Source of the DNA: Angelakisella sp.
Lineage (GTDB): Bacteria > Bacillota > Clostridia > Oscillospirales > Ruminococcaceae
Direction: 5' to 3'
Assembly (NCBI GenBank): GCA_022795575.1
Contig: JAAWGY010000002.1
Span: 1-34,641, forward strand
DNA length: 34,641 nucleotides
Numbering within the stretch: position 1 is the first letter of the stretch; each line of letters opens with the position of its first letter. The notes below the pieces were generated by a model that worked only from the letters and a program-made list of their open reading frames with translations, searched no databases and was not told where the DNA came from. A program made the translations under genes and the position numbers. This document shows, one piece after another, positions 1 through 7,675 of this stretch.

Positions 1-99
1 ACCTTAAAATACATACAGTATTCCTGCGCTTTTTTGGCATCGGCAGTCAAAAAATTTGCTCGCCAATCTGCGCACTTCGGCTACTGGTACAGCTTCTAA
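1..99 (+). repeat. Truncated, diverged copy of a dispersed palindromic repeat element
   Basis: This stretch has no convincing gene. Read on the plus strand it lines up with the reverse complement of the first part of the element at 22304-22525: both carry ACCTT, AATACA, GTATTCCTGCG, a T-run, GCAG, an A-run, GCCAAT and GCGCAC or CGCAC in the same order, and both end in a CTTCTAA/CTCTTA type terminus. The left part of the copy lies outside the window. It is more diverged than the other two copies. The alignment was made by eye, so the family assignment is likely rather than certain. Confidence 0.5.
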
Positions 100-129
100 C
101 AACCTTTGGTGGAGGCAAAAAAACGCCGG

Positions 130-1035
130 TCACTTGTAGAAGTTCCCCTTCTTATCCTTGCCGGAGCGCCTGCCGGCGGCAAAGGGGCCGGGGCAGATGT
201 CCAGCACATCCCGGGCCGGCTGGAGCAGGGAATGCTCGTAGGCGCAGGTCCACCGGAGCTCCCGGCTGATGCTGCCGTTGGGGCCAACGCCGTCGATGGT
301 CTCCCCGGGCTTGATGGGGCAGTTGTTGTCGTAAAGGTACTGGGCCACGTTGTAAAGGTAGTTGGCCAGGGGGTTGGGATCCATGGTGTGGAAATGGAGC
401 TGAACATCCGGCAGGCCAATGGCGTAAAGGCCCAGGGTGTCCATAATCATGTTGTCGCTGTTCTGGATGTCGAAGAAGCGGGCGTTGACGCCGTACCAGA
501 GGAACCGGTCCTCCCCCTGGAGGGGGTTTTCCAGCAGCCGCTTCCGGTTCAGCAGCTTGCCGGCCGAGGGCACCCAGACGCCGATGCAGTCCGGGAAGAG
601 GTCCAGGGCGGTCTCCAGCCAGCCGGTAAGGAGGCTGCACCGTTCCTTGTAGGAAAGGCCGGAGGCCATAAAGTCGCTTAGCATCAGCCCGTAACGGCAC
701 CGGGCAAGGAATTCCTCCTTCTCCGGCAGATCCCAAAGCTGGCTGCGCTCTAAGTCGCTGATGCTGTCGGCTTCAAAGGGCTTTACCATCGCCATCAGCA
801 CCTGGGCCGGGACGTCGGCATTGGAATATTGGACCGGGAAGCGCCGGATCGCAAAGGAGCAGAGGTCGGCGCTGCTGACCATGTCCACCTCCCCAAACCG
901 CTGCGCCAGCGCCGCCTGGATGGCCTCCGGGGCGGGCCTTTGGGGCTGCTCCTCAAAGAGCAGCTGCATCCAGAGAAGGTGGTGGTAGTCCGGGGCCTCC
1001 TGGCTCCGGTCCTGCTGAAAAACTTGTTCTGCCAT
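130..1035 (-). CDS. DUF4261-like protein, downstream member of a paralogous pair
   Basis: A 301-residue soluble protein with no signal peptide or membrane segment and no known function. Its middle and C-terminal parts follow the same plan as the neighbour encoded at 1051-1911: a helical stretch near residue 105 (SGLSYKERCSLLTGWLETAL) followed by a strand with GVWVPSAGKLLNRK matches the neighbour's GAGKLFTAVAASCL and GIYTSGTVLSPDYF, and a C-terminal block (DTLGLYAIGLPDVQLHF, then LYNVAQYLYDN and GETIDG) matches GYTIGLETFGREELEVL and GETIGS. The start ATG has GAGAGGAGG eight bases upstream and lies 15 bp after the neighbour's stop, so the two form an operon. The Lys-rich tail (SGKDKKGNFYK) is not shared. 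Assignment to PF14080 is from memory of the fold pattern and is less certain than for the neighbour. Confidence 0.75.
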   Translation of the reverse strand: MAEQVFQQDRSQEAPDYHHLLWMQLLFEEQPQRPAPEAIQAALAQRFGEVDMVSSADLCSFAIRRFPVQYSNADVPAQVLMAMVKPFEADSISDLERSQLWDLPEKEEFLARCRYGLMLSDFMASGLSYKERCSLLTGWLETALDLFPDCIGVWVPSAGKLLNRKRLLENPLQGEDRFLWYGVNARFFDIQNSDNMIMDTLGLYAIGLPDVQLHFHTMDPNPLANYLYNVAQYLYDNNCPIKPGETIDGVGPNGSISRELRWTCAYEHSLLQPARDVLDICPGPFAAGRRSGKDKKGNFYK

Positions 1036-1050
1036 ATGGCGGGCCTCCTC

Positions 1051-1911
1051 TCAAAAGCCGATTTTCAGGGTCATCCCGGGCAGGGACACGCCGGGGGAGC
1101 GGGTGATGGGCAGCTTCTCCTCGGCGGAGGAACCGATGGTCTCCCCGTCCCGGAGGTAGACGTCCCCGGAGATAAGGTAGCCGCAAATGTCGTAGAGGAA
1201 GGGGAGGATCTCGCTGGGCTGGTGGCTGCTGTCCAGCACCTCCAGCTCCTCCCGGCCAAAGGTCTCCAGGCCGATGGTGTAGCCGCAAAAGCCCTGTTTG
1301 CCGCGATAGAGGAAGACAAACACCCAGCTCATAATGGGGAGCTGGCCGTCCTTTAAGTCATTGGCTGTCCGGAGGAAGTAATCGGGGGACAGGACGGTGC
1401 CGGAGGTGTAGATGCCCAGGACGTTGGGCTGCACCAGACAGCTGGCGGCCACCGCGGTAAAGAGCTTGCCGGCCCCCACCGGGTCCTTTTCGTTGCCCAT
1501 CACCGCAATCAGCAGGTGGGCGGTGTGGCGGGAGGAGACCTCCGCCGCCTCCGGCCAGGTGTAGTTGGCGGGGGCGTACTGCTCCACCTCGCCGTTGGGC
1601 ACCGGGGCGGGCATCAGCGAGACGGCGATCATGGTGCCGTTTACCGTAAATACGGCGGTGTCGTCCTTTTCCTCCTCCGCCTCGTCCTCGTCTTCGGCGT
1701 CGGGGGTCAGCTTCCACTCCTCCCGGAGGGTGCGGAAAAAGGCGTCCTTATCCCACCGGGGCTCGCTGAGCAGTACAAAGCTGACAAAGCCGCCGGTACG
1801 GTTCTTCTGCTCGCCCTCCGCCGCGTTGTTCTCCTTTTTGCTGTTGCCGGGGGCGTCCTGGAGGGTGTTATCCTCCTTCTTCTTTTTGCCAAACAAACCG
1901 AACAGTCCCAT
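1051..1911 (-). CDS. DUF4261 domain-containing protein
   Basis: A 286-residue protein of unknown function. Residues 1-13 are a short hydrophobic/basic leader (MGLFGLFGKKKKE) of the kind that often precedes a charged linker in Clostridial proteins. Residues 14-45 are charged and probably disordered. The rest reads as a DUF4261 domain (PF14080): FVSFVLLSEPRWD, an acidic insert, TVNGTMIAVSLMPAPVPNGEVE, a helix with HTAHLLIAVMG, and the terminal GYTIGLETFGREELEVLDS block. I chose the ATG at 1911 rather than the longer upstream frame because AAGGAG lies eight bases before it and the upstream 74 codons lack domain similarity. It is the first gene of the pair and is preceded by a good promoter at 2024-2053. 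The product and its partner may interact; that is inference. Confidence 0.8.
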   Translation of the reverse strand: MGLFGLFGKKKKEDNTLQDAPGNSKKENNAAEGEQKNRTGGFVSFVLLSEPRWDKDAFFRTLREEWKLTPDAEDEDEAEEEKDDTAVFTVNGTMIAVSLMPAPVPNGEVEQYAPANYTWPEAAEVSSRHTAHLLIAVMGNEKDPVGAGKLFTAVAASCLVQPNVLGIYTSGTVLSPDYFLRTANDLKDGQLPIMSWVFVFLYRGKQGFCGYTIGLETFGREELEVLDSSHQPSEILPFLYDICGYLISGDVYLRDGETIGSSAEEKLPITRSPGVSLPGMTLKIGF

Positions 1912-2023
1912 CTTGTCCTTCTCCTTGTGTTGTGGTGTCTGTCCACTCCGTGGAGGCCGCTCCGCCGGTACGGGAAAATCGAGAGCAGGCCCGGGGAACC
2001 GGACAGCAATTTTAACCAATTCT

Positions 2024-2053
2024 ATTATATACCCTAAGGAGGAAGGTTGTCCA
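2024..2053 (-). promoter_or_regulatory. Sigma-A promoter of the DUF4261 pair
   Basis: On the minus strand there is TGGACA, an 18-bp spacer and a perfect TATAAT. It would give a leader of about 105 nt before the ATG at 1911. It lies downstream of the terminator that ends the chemotaxis receptor transcript, so the two units look independent. Confidence 0.6.
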
Positions 2054-2167
2054 CTGCTGCCGGAAGAAATGATGTGCTCCGATGGTTGGAGGAAGGGGCT
2101 GCCGCAGGAGAGGGTAGGGAGGGAAGGGGACAAAGGGGGGGAAGCGGTTTAGAGGCTGTGCCTCCCC

Positions 2168-2202
2168 GCAAAAACAGCGGACCCCTTGCCGGGATCCGCT
2201 GT
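2168..2202 (-). terminator. Intrinsic terminator of the chemotaxis receptor gene
   Basis: On the minus strand the arms ACAGCGGA and TCCGCTGT form an 8-bp stem, extendable by inner G-C pairs, and are followed by TTTTTG. It lies 69 bases after the receptor stop codon. Confidence 0.7.
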
Positions 2203-2270
2203 ACGGGTGTTTTGGTCCAAAGGTTGCCTGCTGTGTAGACCTGGATAGGTCTGGCCTTCCCGCCCTTGGG

Positions 2271-4241
2271 CTACGAGGCCAGGGTAAACTGATCCACCAG
2301 ATCCTTCAGGCTGGCCGCCTCGGCGGAAAGCTCCTGGCTGGCGGCGGCGCTCTCCTGGGCGGTGGCGCTGTTGGTCTGCACCACCGAGGAGATCTGGTTG
2401 ATGCCCTCTGTTACCTGGGCAAGGGCGATGGTCTGGTCCTCCACGGCCTTTACCACAATCTCCATTTGGGTGGAGACATTGCCTGCGTATTCGCTGGTCC
2501 TTTGCAGGGATTCAGTTACCTTGCCCACCGCCCGGCTGCCATCGGCCACAGAGGTGATGGAGCTTTCGATGAGCTCCTTGGTGGCCTTGGCCGCGTCATC
2601 GGACTGGGAGGCCAGCCTGCGCACCTCATCGGCCACCACCGCAAAGCCCTTTCCGGCGGCGCCGGCCCGGGCGGCCTCCACCGCGGCGTTCAGCGCCAGG
2701 ATGTTGGTCTGGAAGGCGATGTTTTCGATGGCGGTGATGATTTTGGAGATCTCCTCCGAGGAGCCGGAGATGCGCTTCATCGCCTCGTTCAGCTCCTGGA
2801 CGTGCTCCACGCTGACGCCCAGCTGCGCGCCGGCCTGCTGCACCGACTGCCCGGCGCCCTCCGCGGCGGAGGTGGTGCGTTTGGAGTTGGCGGAGATATC
2901 ATGGATGGTGGCCGACAGCTCCTCCAGCGAGCTGGCCTGCTCCACCGAGCCCTGGCTTAGGGTCTGGGCGCCGGCGGATACCTGGCCACTGGCAGCGGAT
3001 ACCTGGCCGGCGGCGGAATCGATCTGACGCACAACGCCGCTCAGCTTTACCTTCAGGTTGCGCATGGAAAGGAGGATGCTCTGGAATTCCCCCACATAGG
3101 CGTCCCGATGGTTGGACTGGACGTCGAAGTTCTGGTTGGCCATCTCGTTGAGAAGGTAGCTGATATCGCCGATAATGGTGCTCAGCCCGGCCACCGTGTC
3201 CGCCGTGGAGCGGGTCAGCTCCGCGGTTTCATCCTGGCCCACCGCCTGGGGAACCGGGGAGTTAAGATCCCCCGCCGCCAGCAGCTTCATCCGCGCGGCG
3301 CAGGCCCGCATGGGGATGCTGATGTTGTTGGAGAGCTTCAGCGCCACCGCAATGGAGGCAAAAATGGCAATCAGCGTCACCAGAACATTGATGACCATAC
3401 CAAAGTATGTATCCGCTAAGTAGTTGATTTGGGGAACGGTGACAGCGACGCTCCAGCCATCGGTCCCAGCCACCGGGGCGTATGCCAGGAAACGGGGGCC
3501 GTCCGCCGCCTTGATGCTCCCAAAGCCGTTTTCCCCCCGGCGCATGGCCGTGTGGTAGGCGGCCAGATCCTTCTGCGAGGGGTCGCTTTGGGCCTCCCGC
3601 TCAATGTTTTGGGTGGCGATGGTATCCAGGGTGATGTCGGCGATGGTGTCGCCGGATTTGTTGATCATATAGGCCCGGCAGCTTTCGCCGATTTTGATGG
3701 AGGAGACGATGTCGTTAAGGAAGGTTTCCGGCGGGACGAAGTAGACAACCCCGATGATCCGGCCGCTGCGGCTCCCGCCCTCGTAGAGGGGGGCGGCGAC
3801 CATAATAGACAGCTCGCCGGTGATCTTACTGACCAGCGGCTCGGAGACATAGACGGTCCCCTGCATCGCCTGCTGGACATACTCCCGGTCCGAGTAATCC
3901 TTCCCGTCAAAGATGCTGTAGCCGTTGCTCCCAATGACGTTGCCCCGCTGGAAGCCGTGCATACTGACCCGCTCGTCGATGATGGCCCGCTTTTCCGCCA
4001 CAGGCACCTCGCTGTCGGATAGCTGGGGGATGCAGCCGGTATCCATCGCCACGTTTTTGTAGGCGATCAGCTCCTCCTCGATGCGCTCTGCCGCAAGCGC
4101 CGCCGTCTGGCTCATCATCTGGTCTACCGTCGTAAGGGTGCTCCGGTAGCTCAGGGTCATGCTGGCGATTCCCACCGCGATCAATGCCACCAAAACGGTT
4201 GCTATCAGGCAGACTGTAATTTTTTTCCGAATACTTTTCAT
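2271..4241 (-). CDS. Methyl-accepting chemotaxis protein with an extracytoplasmic Cache-type sensor
   Basis: A transmembrane chemoreceptor that senses ligand outside the cell and controls CheA. It has a membrane segment near residues 8-30, an extracellular region of about 245 residues of the dCache type (for example YSIFDGKDYSDREYVQQAM and GELSIMVAAPLYEG), a second membrane segment near 277-300, a HAMP region, and a cytoplasmic signalling coiled coil. The hairpin tip is intact and typical (ENIAFQTNILALNAAVEAAR, then GKGFAVVADEVRRLA). There is no C-terminal CheR-docking pentapeptide; it ends QFTLAS. I chose ATG at 4241, five bases after GGGGTGA. A GTG at 4250 in the same frame overlaps that ribosome site and is less likely. 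No other chemotaxis gene lies nearby. The ligand cannot be inferred. A sigma-A promoter, not a sigma-28 one, precedes it. Confidence 0.93.
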   Translation of the reverse strand: MKSIRKKITVCLIATVLVALIAVGIASMTLSYRSTLTTVDQMMSQTAALAAERIEEELIAYKNVAMDTGCIPQLSDSEVPVAEKRAIIDERVSMHGFQRGNVIGSNGYSIFDGKDYSDREYVQQAMQGTVYVSEPLVSKITGELSIMVAAPLYEGGSRSGRIIGVVYFVPPETFLNDIVSSIKIGESCRAYMINKSGDTIADITLDTIATQNIEREAQSDPSQKDLAAYHTAMRRGENGFGSIKAADGPRFLAYAPVAGTDGWSVAVTVPQINYLADTYFGMVINVLVTLIAIFASIAVALKLSNNISIPMRACAARMKLLAAGDLNSPVPQAVGQDETAELTRSTADTVAGLSTIIGDISYLLNEMANQNFDVQSNHRDAYVGEFQSILLSMRNLKVKLSGVVRQIDSAAGQVSAASGQVSAGAQTLSQGSVEQASSLEELSATIHDISANSKRTTSAAEGAGQSVQQAGAQLGVSVEHVQELNEAMKRISGSSEEISKIITAIENIAFQTNILALNAAVEAARAGAAGKGFAVVADEVRRLASQSDDAAKATKELIESSITSVADGSRAVGKVTESLQRTSEYAGNVSTQMEIVVKAVEDQTIALAQVTEGINQISSVVQTNSATAQESAAASQELSAEAASLKDLVDQFTLAS

Positions 4242-4301
4242 CACGTTCACCCCAAAAACATTGTGTCAAGGTCAAATGCTTCGGCAAAAGACCTTGTGTT
4301 C

Positions 4302-4331
4302 ATTATAGATGTTTAGACGATGATCTGTCAA
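4302..4331 (-). promoter_or_regulatory. Consensus sigma-A promoter of the chemotaxis receptor
   Basis: On the minus strand there are perfect TTGACA and TATAAT boxes separated by 18 bp. They lie 61 bases upstream of the chosen ATG. Confidence 0.8.
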
Positions 4332-4640
4332 TAGATTGTGTCTATATTTGCCAGCTTTTGGCAAACGCCCGTTGCGGCAGGGGGCCAGTCTGCCTTTGCA
4401 AGCTGTGCCGTTCTGCAAAGAATACACAAAAGCAATTTTTTAGAAAAGCGTTTCACCACAGGCAATGTGTTTGTGCAAGCTTTCCTTATAAAATTAGTGT
4501 ATGGCCAATGCCCAAAAAGGATATCGTCGGCGCCGGAATAGAGAATACGGCAGGTGTTGTTTTATTGATGTGACACGTCAAAGCGAAAAAGTTGCATAGA
4601 ATTTAAGGACATTGATATCGGTTTTTTGAAGATATAGTGG
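4332..4640. other. Divergent intergenic region with no gene seen
   Basis: This stretch between the two divergent promoters is lower in GC than the surrounding genes. Short open frames exist on the plus strand, but they have no ribosome binding site and no recognisable protein pattern. I saw no hairpin, repeat or RNA gene in it. Confidence 0.6.
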
Positions 4641-4670
4641 TTGACAAGGGGAAAACAATTCAGGTAAAAT
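4641..4670 (+). promoter_or_regulatory. Sigma-A promoter of the TPR-RidA operon
   Basis: A perfect TTGACA is followed after 18 bp by TAAAAT. The start codon of the first TPR gene lies 73 bases after the -10 box, with GGAGGGAGGGG in front of it. Confidence 0.7.
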
Positions 4671-4743
4671 AATTGAAAATAGATACGCAATTTTGTGAAA
4701 TAATATGCATTTTTTCCTGCATTTTCAGGAGGGAGGGGATATT

Positions 4744-5556
4744 ATGAGGTTTGTGTTTAATCAAGAGAAAAACGATGAAATGCGTGAGATCCTGATGATG
4801 CGTCCCACCACAGAGGAGGCCAAGGCCGCGTTGGATCACGACGATACTGATCCCTACGCCTGGTACGCCTATGGCACCGCGCTTTCCTTGGAGAAGCGGT
4901 ACGACGAGGCCATCGAGGCACACTCCCGGGGCATTGCGTTTGGCCCCTTTTACCCGCCCAACTACTTCGGGCGGGGCCGCCGCCACAGCATCTCCGGGCA
5001 CTTTTGGCAGGCGGTGGCCGATTTTTCGGTGGCCATCCAGCTGGAGCCCTCCAACTGGATGTACTGGTATTACCGGGCCACCTGCCTTACCATGAACGGC
5101 CACGTGGAGGAGGCCATCAGCGACTTTCGGCACTGTCTGGCGCTTACCCGGCCGGAGGAGCACTACCCCCTCATCGACTGGCTCTACACCTCCAACGTGG
5201 AGCTGGGCCGGTACGACGAGGCGGAGGAGGTCCTGAAGCTTACCGACGCCTCCGCCGACTGCCCCCGGATGGACTACGGCTATAAGCGCTCGGTGCTGCT
5301 GTACAAGGGCATTGTGCCGCCGGAGGAGTTTATCGACCTGCCCCTGCTCCAGCAGAACATCCTGCCCCAGCCAAACCGGCTACAGCTGGAGCTGAACGGC
5401 CTGTACTACAGCCTGTACTGCTTTTATATGGTGCATGGCCAGCCGGATTTGGCCGCCGATGCTATACGGGAGCTGCAAAAGGTGGCCTATCCCGGCGCCT
5501 TTGCCTATACAAAGTCGATCCCCATAGCCAGGAGGCTGGGTATTATAAAGGATTAG
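4744..5556 (+). CDS. TPR protein, copy 1 of a tandem triplet
   Basis: A 270-residue soluble protein of tetratricopeptide type, probably a protein-binding scaffold. Residues 1-35 are a charged start (MRFVFNQEKNDEMREILMMR). TPR-like helical pairs then follow to about residue 170, with clear repeat signatures such as DEAIEAHSRGIAFGPFYPPN, WQAVADFSVAIQLEPSNW and EEAISDFRHCLAL. The C-terminal third ends in a block conserved in all three copies (ELQKVAYPGAFAYTKSIPIA). The start was chosen by comparison with the other copies and by the ribosome site GGAGGGAGGGG; an in-frame ATG at 4705 has no such support. There is no signal peptide or membrane segment. The cellular role is unknown. The promoter at 4641 makes this the first gene of a four-gene unit with two paralogues and RidA. 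Confidence 0.88.
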   Translation: MRFVFNQEKNDEMREILMMRPTTEEAKAALDHDDTDPYAWYAYGTALSLEKRYDEAIEAHSRGIAFGPFYPPNYFGRGRRHSISGHFWQAVADFSVAIQLEPSNWMYWYYRATCLTMNGHVEEAISDFRHCLALTRPEEHYPLIDWLYTSNVELGRYDEAEEVLKLTDASADCPRMDYGYKRSVLLYKGIVPPEEFIDLPLLQQNILPQPNRLQLELNGLYYSLYCFYMVHGQPDLAADAIRELQKVAYPGAFAYTKSIPIARRLGIIKD

Positions 5557-5568
5557 GCGGTGAATTAT

Positions 5569-6378
5569 TTGAAATTTGTGTTCAACCCCCAAAAGGCCGA
5601 GGAGCAGCGGCGGATGCTGATGATGCAGCCCACCATAGCGGAGGGCGAGGAGCTGCTGAAGAAGGACGATACCGATGGCTACGCCTGGTACGTGTACGGC
5701 AAGGCGCTGTCCATCAACAAGGAGTACGACAAGGCCATCGAGGCCCACTCCCAGGGCATTGCGTTTAACCCCTTCTACGCGCCCAACTATTTTGGCAGGG
5801 GCAGCAAGTTCAGCCTGACCGGCAGGATCTGGCAGGCCATCGCCGATTACACCATGGCCATCCAGCTGGAGCCCTCCAACTGGCTGTACTGGTACTACCG
5901 GGCAACGGTCCTTAACATGAACGGCATGGAGGCGGATTCCATCGACGACTTCCGGCAGTGCATGAAGCTCACCGATCCCTCCGAGCACTACCCCCTGGCC
6001 TACTGGATCTACACCACCTATGTGGGGCTGGGCCGGTTTGAGGAGGCGGAAAAGAGCCTGGACCTCATCGACGCCACCATAGACCACCCCCAGATGGACT
6101 ACGGTTACTGCCGTTCGGTGCGGCTCTTTAAGGGGATGATCAAGCCCGAGGAGTTTATCGACATCCCCGCCATGGAAAAGGCGGTGCTCCCCCGGGAAAA
6201 CCGGGTGCAGCTGGAGCTTACCGGGATGAATTACGGCCTGTACTGCTACTGGACCCTCCACGGCGAGCCGGAAAAGGCTGCCCAGGCCCTCCGGGAGGTA
6301 CTGAAGCTGCCATACCCCGGCGCCTTTGGCTACACCAGAGCCGTTGCCGCTGCCAAAAAGCTGGGAATCACCGAGTAA
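5569..6378 (+). CDS. TPR protein, copy 2, probable TTG start
   Basis: The second paralogue has 269 residues. The upstream frame can begin at GTG 5560, but the sisters start MRFVF and MKFVY, and the matching point here is TTG at 5569 (KFVFNPQKAEEQ). A near-perfect ribosome site, AGGCGGTGA, lies five bases before this TTG and would overlap the GTG. With TTG the three proteins have 270, 269 and 269 residues. The repeat signatures are the same (DKAIEAHSQGIAFNPFYAPN, WQAIADYTMAIQLEPSNW, DSIDDFRQCMKL), and so are the YGYCRSVRLFKGMIKPEEF block and the YPGAFGYTRAV end. The gene begins 12 bases after the stop of copy 1, so the two are translationally close. The function is unknown. Confidence 0.86.
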   Translation: MKFVFNPQKAEEQRRMLMMQPTIAEGEELLKKDDTDGYAWYVYGKALSINKEYDKAIEAHSQGIAFNPFYAPNYFGRGSKFSLTGRIWQAIADYTMAIQLEPSNWLYWYYRATVLNMNGMEADSIDDFRQCMKLTDPSEHYPLAYWIYTTYVGLGRFEEAEKSLDLIDATIDHPQMDYGYCRSVRLFKGMIKPEEFIDIPAMEKAVLPRENRVQLELTGMNYGLYCYWTLHGEPEKAAQALREVLKLPYPGAFGYTRAVAAAKKLGITE

Positions 6379-6435
6379 GTCGTCCGGGGCGGAAGGCCAC
6401 CGGCAGACCATCTGACCATAAGGAGGAGCCGCAAC

Positions 6436-7245
6436 ATGAAGTTTGTTTATACCGATAAGAAAAACGAGGAAATGCGCCATATCCTGATGATGCGCCCCGA
6501 CCTGGAGGAGGCCAAGGCAAGGCTGGAGCAGGACGACACCGACGGCCGCGCCCTCTATGAGTACGCCACCGCCCTTGCCAACAACGGCAGGCTGGAAGAG
6601 GCCGTGGAGGCCTATTCCAAGGGTATCGCCTTCAACCCCTTTTACGCCCCCTGCTACTTTGGCCGGGGCCGCCGCAACAACGCCCTGGGCCACTTTTGGG
6701 GCGCGGTGGCCGATTTTTCGGTGGCCATCCAGCTGGATCCCAGCTGCTGGACCTACTGGTATTACCGGGCAACCACCCTTAACCTCAAGGACTATGTGGA
6801 GGAATCGATGGACGATTTCCGCCAGTGCCTGCACCTCAGCCAGCCCGCCGAGCACTACCCCCTGATCCACTGGCTCTACACCTCCAACGTCCAGCTGGGC
6901 CGGTTTGAGGAGGCGGAAAAGTGCCTCGACCTTATCGACGCCACGGTGGAGGCCCCCCAGATGGACTACGGCTATTGCCGTGTGGTCCGCCTCTATAAGG
7001 GCATCGTCAAGCCGGAGGAGTTTATTGACATCCCCGCCATGCAGAAGGCGGTCCTGCCCCAGGAGAACCGGGTGAACCTGGAGCTTAACGGGATGTACTA
7101 CGGCCTGTACTGCTACTGGACCCTCCACGGCGAGCCGGAAAAGGCCGCCCAGGCCATCCGGGACCTGCAAAAGGTGGCCTATCCCGGCGCCTTTGGCTAT
7201 ACCAAATCCATACCCATCGCCAAAAAGCTGGGGATCATCGAATAA
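6436..7245 (+). CDS. TPR protein, copy 3 of the tandem triplet
   Basis: The third paralogue has 269 residues, an ATG start and AAGGAGGAG ten bases upstream. The domain plan is that of copies 1 and 2: TPR-like pairs with LEEAVEAYSKGIAFNPFYAP, WGAVADFSVAIQLDPSCWTY and FEEAEKCLDLIDATVEAPQM, and the conserved end DLQKVAYPGAFGYTKSIPIA. Its N-terminus and C-terminus are closer to copy 1 (NEEMRHILMMRP; KVAYPGAF), while its middle (YGYCRVVRLYKGIVKPEEFI, DIPAMQKAVLPQENRV) is closer to copy 2. This mosaic could reflect gene conversion between the copies. The 57-base gap before it shows no promoter or terminator. The function is unknown. Confidence 0.88.
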   Translation: MKFVYTDKKNEEMRHILMMRPDLEEAKARLEQDDTDGRALYEYATALANNGRLEEAVEAYSKGIAFNPFYAPCYFGRGRRNNALGHFWGAVADFSVAIQLDPSCWTYWYYRATTLNLKDYVEESMDDFRQCLHLSQPAEHYPLIHWLYTSNVQLGRFEEAEKCLDLIDATVEAPQMDYGYCRVVRLYKGIVKPEEFIDIPAMQKAVLPQENRVNLELNGMYYGLYCYWTLHGEPEKAAQAIRDLQKVAYPGAFGYTKSIPIAKKLGIIE

Positions 7246-7272
7246 GCTTAGGAGAAAGCGGAGGATATTGTC

Positions 7273-7617
7273 ATGATTGAATACATCGATCCTGCCCCCA
7301 CCTTCTGCCGCGCCACCAAGCACAACGGCGTGCTGTATTTTACCGGCCATGTGGATGGCGGCAGGCACGCCACCATCGCCGAGCAGACCGAGGCGCTCTG
7401 CAAAAACTACGAGCGGATGCTGGAGGAGAACGGCAGCGACAAGGACCATATGCTCTTTGTCACCATCTATATCTCCGACCTGGCCCTGAAGGACGAGATG
7501 AACAAGGTTTGGGAGGCGTGGGTAAACCCGGGACACGCCCCTGCCCGGGTCTGCGTCGAGGCAAAGATTCCGGAGGGCTTCTTCCTGGAGATGACGGTGA
7601 TTGCCGCCGTAAAATAA
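7273..7617 (+). CDS. RidA/YjgF family protein
   Basis: A 114-residue member of the RidA (YjgF/YER057c/UK114) family. The best-studied members hydrolyse reactive enamine/imine intermediates made by PLP enzymes; others are less well defined. Family marks are the GVLYFTGHVDGG strand region, the helix EQTEALCKNYERMLEENGSD, LFVTIYISDLALKDEMNKVW and the C-terminal PARVCVEAKIPEGFFLEMTV, in which the Arg (about residue 95) and the Glu are the usual substrate-carboxylate and catalytic positions. The ATG follows GGAGG by nine bases. It lies 27 bp after the third TPR gene, so it is probably co-transcribed with the triplet. The link between RidA and the TPR proteins is positional only. Confidence 0.9.
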   Translation: MIEYIDPAPTFCRATKHNGVLYFTGHVDGGRHATIAEQTEALCKNYERMLEENGSDKDHMLFVTIYISDLALKDEMNKVWEAWVNPGHAPARVCVEAKIPEGFFLEMTVIAAVK

Positions 7618-7654
7618 TCCCTGCTGGGCGGGGGGGCCGGCGTCCCTCTGCACA

Positions 7655-7672
7655 GGCCGGGGCTCCCCGGCC
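7655..7672 (+). terminator. Possible terminator after the TPR-RidA operon
   Basis: GGCCGGG, a GCTC loop and CCCGGCC make a strong short hairpin 38 bases after the RidA stop codon. The following CTCTTA is a poor T-run, and the repeat element begins at once, so the call is weak. Confidence 0.35.
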
Positions 7673-7675
7673 CTC

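Noticed and set aside
4338..4573. Two small plus-strand frames of 67 and 71 residues in the divergent intergenic region.
   Set aside because: They overlap each other in different frames, have no ribosome site and lie in AT-rich promoter-like DNA.
5380..7653. A 757-residue minus-strand frame with internal repeats opposite the TPR genes.
   Set aside because: Its apparent repeats only mirror the three TPR paralogues on the other strand. It crosses three gene borders and has no start signals.
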